NCBI GenBank assembly: GCA_963383645.1
Contig: OY726557.1
Coordinates: 157,941,599-158,005,598 of the forward strand
Reading direction: 5' to 3'
DNA length: 64,000 nucleotides
Origin: Muscardinus avellanarius
Lineage: Eukaryota > Chordata > Mammalia > Rodentia > Gliridae
Shown here: positions 57,043 through 64,000 of the stretch, one piece after another
Layout: every line of letters starts with the position of its first letter
Position numbering within the stretch: position 1 is the first letter of the stretch
Translations under genes and position numbers: made by a program
The notes under the pieces: generated by a model
Told to the model about the DNA's origin: nothing
What the model saw: the letters and a program-made list of their open reading frames with translations, nothing else
The model's database searches: none

Positions 57043-59354
57043 ATACAGTCCCTATTTCTAAAGCCTCGACAAGGAATCCCCGTGTGCTCCAGGAACACAG
57101 AACATGATGAAATGCAGAAACAGAGCCCAGTCTCAGGGCAATGTCAGTACACTCTCAGACAGACTCTCATTCCTTCCTGTCCTACGCTGTCAAAAGCAGT
57201 AGCCACTAGTCACACTTAGCTACTAAGCACTTGAAATGTGGCTAGTTTAAATTAAGATACACCCTGTGCCCAACAGACATCAAAATTCAAAGACTTAAGA
57301 TAAAAAGTATAAAATATCTCATTAATAGTTTTTTTATATTGATTACCCACTGAAATGATATTTTGGAAATAATGGGTTACCTGCAATATGGTTTTTAAAT
57401 GTTGAATTCAATGGATTAACTAAAATATCTTTTTAAATAAATTTCATCTGTTTCTTTTAACTTTTTAAAAAGTGGCTAGTAGAAAGTTTTATAGTAGTCA
57501 CATGTCTCACTTTATATTTCTATTAACAGCGCTACTCTACACCATCCTACACATACACCTAAGGGCCTCACTTTGAAGGGCAGAATTCAGGGAACATTAG
57601 AACGAGTTAGGTCAACAGTCTGAGGGCCTCATTCCACATTAATGGGCATGAATGGAGATCATAAGTGGTACACAATATTATAAGCTCTGGGTTTACCTAC
57701 TATTACACATCAGGCTCTGAGAATTTTTGCAATTTCCCTCAAGGTAGGAGAGCCTTAATAGAATCCCTTTGAATTTTCTTTTCTCAAACCCATGTAACTC
57801 CCCTATCTGAAACCTTTTGGTCATGTAGACACAGTACATCTCATGAACATTCAAATTAAGCCTTAACTCCTGGGTAAACTTAGATCAAAATTGTTGCTAT
57901 GGGGGTGAATTCAGATAATCCTGTTTACAGAAGTCACTCCTTCAATGCACCACAGCTGGAATTGCATCAAATTTCCTGGGAAATTAATCCAAACTTGACC
58001 CTAACTACTATGGTGCTATTTCTCAGGACATACAGAGCCTTATCCTTGGCTTATCCAGCCATAATTCAGCCTAAAAACTGTAGAAACACCTGAGTTCTCA
58101 TGCTGGTGTTCAAACACACAATTATGTGATGGATTTTAAGGTAGGCTGCATGGCCTCATTTTCACTAAATGTAAAGCAGATTTTATTTTATCCAACAGCC
58201 CTGGATCTGGTTTAGTTTTTGATCCCACACAGCAGTTCACTTTCATGACTATACAGACTGCAAATTATAATTCACACTTTGGAAGCACACAGACTTCCAA
58301 AATTATTCTCTCTCCTCTAGCCATATCTAACTCAAAGATGCTACTTTCTTCTTTCACACAGAGACCACTGGGAGTAAGACCTGCTGTCTGGTATGCTTCT
58401 TCATGTTAAACTACATTCTGGCTGTCCAGCCAGCCTGACAGGGCTTCCTTGAGGGCAGGTGTCACCTTTATGTTGCCACATAGTGTAATACAGGAGTTCT
58501 CTCCTCCCCCGTTCACTCCTTTCCTTCTTGCTGCACTGTCATTTGGAATATTCCCAAAGAATGACCTTTGCCTCTATTCTAAAATAAACAAACTCAGGAC
58601 ATCTTCTGGAAAATAATTCACAGTGCATTTTTTCAGAGAAACTGATGATTATGAGAACTGGTCATACTGCAGTTTCCCTCAATTAACACCAAATCCTGCA
58701 CATGCCCTGCGCTGAAGAAAAGAAGGTGTTGCTGATGAAATGCCTGTGACAAGAAGCCAGCTCTGTAGAATGAAATCCATAGCACCTCTCTCTGACATCA
58801 TCTTATAAGAAGGTGTTTTTATCAGTCTAGGACAGAAGGGCTGGCTCTTCTAAAGTATCTACACAGTGAAAATCAAATCAGTACATTCATAGATAAACAA
58901 AATATGAATAAACAGCTATTCCTCTTCTCTCTGCTTCCAGGAAGCTAGTAAATCAACCATACTGTGTTAAACCAGCAAGAGTGAGCCAAGAGAAAAGGAA
59001 AAGACAATTCCCAGGCTCAGAGAATAAAAATATATATAGTTTAAGTGTTCTTTTCATCAACAGGAGTCCCTACAAGTTCTTTTCCAAACTAATCCCACCC
59101 AAAACTTTGAAATTATTATTAAGTTAATATTTTTTATTTTCCATAATTAAAACAGTTAGTAATGTCTAAATAATATCTAAAGATAATACACAACAGTCCC
59201 CTGGTACCCAACTCCTAATGAATACAAACCAAAAGACAGACAAAAGCACACACTCTTGCAGCTGTCAACGAAGTTAAGTTTGCTTCCAGGCTCCAGGCTA
59301 TCCTGGAGAAAAAGTGGCATCCAGATTTTTCCTCCTGGGGTCTGGAGTACTTAC

Positions 59355-59375
59355 TTAATCCGTATTCTGGTCCTC
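59355..59375 (-). other. Weak microexon-like signal
   Basis: On the minus strand a 21-nt stretch (gaggaccagaatacggattaa) sits between ctgtgtttttcag and gtaagtac, both good splice signals. In the phase required by the next AMOTL1 exon it would add seven residues without a stop. No known AMOTL1 segment of this kind comes to mind, so chance is more likely. Confidence 0.2.
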
Positions 59376-61252
59376 CTGAAAAACACAGAGGTAGGCTGTG
59401 CCTGGGCTGAACATCATATGTAATGTATTCTACAAATCTGATTAGAAATTCACCAGATAGGTAATGCCAAGTGAAAACTTAAGTCTGTGTGTTCAATGCA
59501 ATGTACAGTGGCTATGTGATTGATTCATGGAAGGTGCAAGGTACAGCAATGAGGTAAGCAATAAGTCTGCACCCCAGCTCTCGCATCACCATGCTATTGG
59601 CTATGACCCCATTACTGTCACCACTCTTTCTAGGCATCAGTTTTTATCATCTATGAGAAAAATAGGTATGTTGATCCTACCCACTCCTTAGAACTCTAGC
59701 AACTAAGTGTACCAACTGCACAATGAGCACTTGGTGAAGCTCGGTCCTCCTGCCACCACTGTTCCCTGTGTGAAGCTTGGTCCAGTGTTCCACCACTGTC
59801 ACCCACTAGGGATGCAGACAGAGCTCTAGAAAATGAAAAACATGAGCAAGTGCTAGAGAAAACAGGCTTTAGTTTAAGCAGGAGCCATTAAAGTGTAGAT
59901 CCTGCATAAGTTAAATCCTATGAACATGAAAAGCCAACTCTCAAGATCAAATACCTCTAACTAGTAAAACATACCACATAAAAAATTAACCTAGCTAGGA
60001 TCTGCAAATTAAAACAGGGAGTTAACACCATTTTCCTCTTAAATTGGAAAGGCTGTTGTCATTACAATGACTAATGTTGGTCAAAGTGCAGTAAAACGGG
60101 CACTGCAATATTTTTACAAAGTTATCCAACATCAGAAGCCAATAAATGTACACTGTAATTTACACAATAGTTCTAGATAATGACTCTTAAAGAAGCAAGC
60201 CAAAGTGGGAAAATTTTGATATGCATGATGATGTTCACTGTTATTCATAAAGAAAGTGGAATAAATTACATACATTATAAGCTATATAGCAATAAAATGG
60301 ATGGTTATGAAAATAATAAAGGATTGTAGAAAAACCTTTGTGAGACAATGCTACCTTAACAAGAGCTAAGATACTAAATTGAATATACTTCATGACTATA
60401 ATGTGAAAAAATAATTTGTATAAGAAAATGTTAATAGTTGTATTTGGAATGTAGTATATTGATAAGTAACTTTTTGGCATCTCTAGTTTTCATTTCTTTT
60501 TAAATATAAAAAGATTTGTTTTAGGAAAAATACATGCATGCTTACTAATGTACTCCAAATCATACACTGGAATCCATACATGCGTTGCTTTTCATTGACA
60601 GTGCAGACTGCATAAGCCAAGTCACTTCTTATGGAAGTGCTCTGTTTCCCACAAAGTGAGTTAGAATTAATAACCACATACTATGGAGATGGGGAGAAGC
60701 AGATTCTCCATAGTAACTACAAATTCCTATTGTGTCCTCATTCCTACCCATTTCCACTTTCAGGTTAAGGGATAAAGCAAAGAAGAGCAAGAGGGAAACC
60801 AGAGCCTCTATCTCCAGGCAGCTCACATTCCCTGCAGGCCCTGCTCTAGAGCTTCCATCACCATCCACCACACTAGCACCCTGATGAGGGCCAGGGTGCT
60901 GCAAGTCAACTAAGCCTGGGCTAGTGACCTCTCCTGAGGGTTCCCATAAAGGCTTCTAAAACGGTTTACAGCATCCTCCAGACAACTCCATCTTCAGCAC
61001 TTCAGAGCAACTGAGAGGATTTGTAAGTGATGATGAGTCAGGAATGAAGGAAAGGAACCCAATGTTTAATGTTCTTGTAAGGTCTAGACTTATCTCTTTG
61101 GACCTTTCTGTTTTTTGGTAAAAAGAAGTCAGGTCTCAACAGTATAATGGGTTGGAGTGAAGCTCTGAATATTCATTACCTTCTGAGCCCAGCATGAGGC
61201 AGGGAGATAGAGGTGACCTCAGAGGCCACCTCTCTGTCCAGTGCAGGAGTTT

Positions 61253-61254
61253 GT

Positions 61255-61289
<35 letters not shown>

Positions 61290-61466
61290 TTTGGTGGTAC
61301 TGGGGTTCCTGGAAGCCCTTCTACCTCCAGGCTACACTCCCAGACCTATTTTATATTTTTGAAACAGGGTCTCTTACGCCAGCGCGGCTGGCTTCGAACC
61401 TGCGCGATCCTCCTGTCTCTGCCTCCCAAGCATGGGGATTACAAGCGTGCGCCACCACGCCCGGCC
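61253..61466 (-). mobile_element. Young B1-dID type SINE
   Basis: Antisense copy keeping most CpGs (gccagcgcggctggcttcga, ctgcgcgatcctcc, gtgcgccaccacgcccggc). Perfect duplication ccagtgcaggagttt at 61238-61252 and 61467-61481; the tail is a (TTTA)n run. Confidence 0.95.
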
Positions 61467-62527
61467 CCAGTGCAGGAGTTTATGCTATGATCTGTACATA
61501 TCTCACAGCCTGCAACTTCCTAGACCATCACTATTAATGACAAACATAAATAACCCTGTAAGCACAGGGAACATGTCAGTGAAATTCAGAAGAGCTCTGC
61601 TTGTCTCTTTGGTCACAGGTGAGTTGAACATCACTCACTGCAGAGTTTCACTTTCCATCCTTAGAGTTTCGGGCTATGTTAAACGTGTCTGAAATAGGGC
61701 TGTGTGGATGCAACTTTGTTTACCCAGTCAGCCAAAGGCTGCGCCACTGGAGCCAAGCTGGCTAGCTGTGGGTGGGCTCACAAAGCGGCCTTACAGCTCT
61801 GGGGCCAGTCTCAATGGCCTTTCTGTTACATCTTCTCAGACCTTTTGATGTGTCGTGTCAATCCAGCTGCCAAGCCTGGCAACAAGCTCAAATGCCTCCC
61901 ACCTTCCTTCTTTCTAATATTGTCATTTTGAGACAAATGACACTTTGCATTCAGAACCCAGTAGACCTCCAGGAAGTGCCTCCCTCCCCTTGACCCTTGG
62001 CCCACCTCATATCATGCATGTTGTCCAAGGACAAAAACCAGAACGACCCATTTCATGCACTCCAATTTAACAAATCGGGAAGCTAGCCACCCCTGTCGAG
62101 CTCCAGGGGCTGAGGGAAACGTTCCGGTGCAAGTGTGCAATGTCAGAAGCTCTCTAGGATTCTGCAGTAATGCCATGGACTAGTTTAAACAGCTAAGGTA
62201 AATCAATGTGATACAAATAAGAGATTTGAAAGATTTTAGTTAAAATTTCCCCTTTGACACAAGGAACTATAAAAGGGAAAGCAGAAGAGTTCCTGGGCCC
62301 TATCTTGGATTCCCCAGCAGAGTTGGATTATGCCCACATTAGAAAGGGTGCATTCTCAAGCCTGTCAAGGTCTAAAAGACTGCCAGACTGCATTCTCTCC
62401 CAGGCTCCAGTCATTCCCTTTTCAGAAGGTGGGCACTGGGGTGCCCAGAGCTGGGGTAGGGATGGGGGTCCAGAGCCACATGCCTAGCATTGGGGTCACA
62501 TGGCAAACCCTGATTCATTCAACTTAT

Positions 62528-62735
62528 TTGTTTTTGTGGTACTTGGGACTGAACCCAGGGGCATTCTACCTCTGAGTTATACTCCCAGGCCTATTTTTTT
62601 TTTTTAATTATGAAAGAGTCTCCCTAAGTTGCTGAGGGTCTCACTAAGCTGATGAAGCAGGCCTCGAACCTGTGGTCCTCCTGTTTCAGCCTCCCAAGTA
62701 CTGGGGTTATAGGTGTGCACCACCATTCCATGCTT
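62528..62735 (-). mobile_element. B1-dID type SINE, old
   Basis: Antisense copy, 'tttgtggtacttgggactga' to 'gcaccaccattccatgct', both halves present. Confidence 0.88.
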
Positions 62736-63559
62736 CTCATTCAATCTAGAAACAGATAAACCCTTTATGAGAATGACACATCCAATAATAGGCAGGGGCC
62801 CTCTGTCTGCTCATGTTCTGTACTTTTCTTTCGCAAGCTCGGCCACATCCACACACTGGCAACTCTCAAGTTGTCTCCTGAGAGCTGGTTTCCCACTGCA
62901 CTCTTCCCAGCTGCCCTGTTCCTCAACTCCTTGTCTAACCAATCACAGAATACTGCCCATTCAACTCCACTGCCTCTCTTCACAGAGAATGTTCCTCTAT
63001 TCCCACTGCCCTAAGCTTTGTCCACCCTCACACTTCTTGTCTGGACTACTAAAACTGTCCCTAAAGGACCCCAAGACCTCCACCACCATGTTCCCAGATT
63101 TATTGGCTTACCACCCTCTAATTAGCACCCCTCTGGGCACCACCGCTCCCTCATTTTTATTTGTATTCAATGCCCCCCAATTGCACATGAAGCTACTATT
63201 GTCCCCCATTAGTCTACCTGCCCCCGCATCCCCACACCACAAGGGCCAAGGGAATGTACATATGGCCTAATCCATCCTGTAATGCCATTGAAGTCAGCTA
63301 TTAAAACCAACACACACTTCCTCCTTAAAGACATCATATTTCCTAAATGTTTATGGATACATTCTGAACTCCACTGCATGGCACTCTTAAGACTTGCATC
63401 AAGCGGTATCAACTTTCCTGTCCAAATATCCTCTGCCACATCTAAGCATAACTAGCACACCTGCGCTCTGCATTACTGTCATTCCAGACAAATTCGCATG
63501 GCCTTTCTGACTCAAGAAATGACACTCACTCTGCACAGTACATCCTGTTGCTCCATCTC

Positions 63560-63700
63560 TATCCAGGAACTCTTATTAATCCTTCAAGACCCCACTCAGA
63601 TGCCACCTCCTCTGGGAAGCTCCCTCCAATCCCTCTAGTTGTGAGCCATACTAGCCTGCTGTTCCCCTATAATTCCTGCGTACCTCTACCCTAAGAAGCA
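63560..63700 (-). repeat. L2 fragment, antisense
   Basis: 'ccttcaagaccccactcaga' followed by 'cctctgggaagctccctcca' is the common antisense L2 segment. The flanking 62740-63550 is unassigned. Confidence 0.65.
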
Positions 63701-64000
63701 CACTGAATGGCAGTGATCTGTTTGGATACTGGCTTCCCCAGGGACAATGCTACAAGGTCCTTGGTGGCAGGAACCATATCTTTTCCTATGAACCTGGTAC
63801 TGGGCTACACAAAGTATACACTCTGTAAGTGTAGCTAAATCCGTCAGTTAGCCAGAAGACACAATCAAGGGCAAAAATAGGAAGGAAGGTGAAAACGAAG
63901 GATGAAAAGATGCTAATGGTCAGAATACTCGAGCCCAGCCCCCAGCTGCTGCAGAGTCGTGTGCTGCAGACATTTATCAAACTCTCCAGGTTTTAATTTT

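Larger units (their letters stand above)
50884..64000 (-). other. AMOTL1: AMOTL1 intron, at least 13.1 kb, cut by window edge
   Basis: Sequence upstream of the RPCQLPF exon, ending ttcccttgcag. No further AMOTL1 coding exon was recognised. It holds an L2 copy (about 51030-51720), a few SINEs, L2-like tails and microsatellites. The stretch 57050-61240 has no element that I can name, nor do I see an exon in it except a weak microexon-like signal at 59355-59375. Confidence 0.8.

Noticed and set aside
59355..59375. Reading the microexon-like stretch as a PPEYG-type segment of AMOTL1
   Set aside because: The frame giving GPEYG does not match the phase needed by the next exon, so the resemblance is probably chance.
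62713..63270. 185-codon plus-strand open frame
   Set aside because: Composition is Ser/Leu/Pro-rich as in pyrimidine-rich non-coding DNA, it begins at a SINE edge, and no family is recognised.

Overview
The window is intronic-rich mammalian nuclear DNA: low gene density, consensus GT-AG splice sites, many A-tailed SINEs with target-site duplications, L1, MIR, L2 and MaLR remnants. The dominant SINE is a dimer of a B1-like (7SL-derived) left half and an ID-like (tRNA-derived) right half, the B1-dID architecture known from squirrels and some other rodents. Together with the L1 3' ends this suggests a sciurid rodent; the species cannot be named from the sequence alone.

One gene is recognisable: AMOTL1 (angiomotin-like 1) on the minus strand. 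Eight consecutive internal coding exons are visible, in transcript order 50592-50883, 43647-43791, 42307-42396, 19568-19713, 15525-15674, 6801-6991, 3040-3165 and 1567-1793. All reading phases match across junctions. They encode about 452 residues: the end of the proline-rich linker, the coiled-coil/ACCH membrane-binding region and most of the Angiomotin_C region. The N-terminal PPxY exons lie beyond position 64000 and the last exon (C-terminal tail and PDZ ligand) lies before position 1. Seven introns are complete; the longest is 22.6 kb (19714-42306). One intron (42397-43646) appears to use a GC donor.

The rest is intron. About thirty SINE copies are spread through it, several nested or sharing a target site. 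Four L1-derived units stand out: an ORF1-bearing 2.8 kb unit with no ORF2 and an inverted older L1 piece inside (7814-10604); an old L1 3' part (about 39300-40045); a 5'-truncated L1 tail (46710-47203); and a 1.08 kb composite made of an array of exact 50-bp GC-rich repeats joined to an L1 3' end, all within one target-site duplication (40665-41743). The last resembles the plan of primate SVA elements and is the most interesting object here.

No other protein-coding gene, RNA gene or CpG-island promoter could be supported. Most open frames outside the AMOTL1 exons are chance or SINE-derived.
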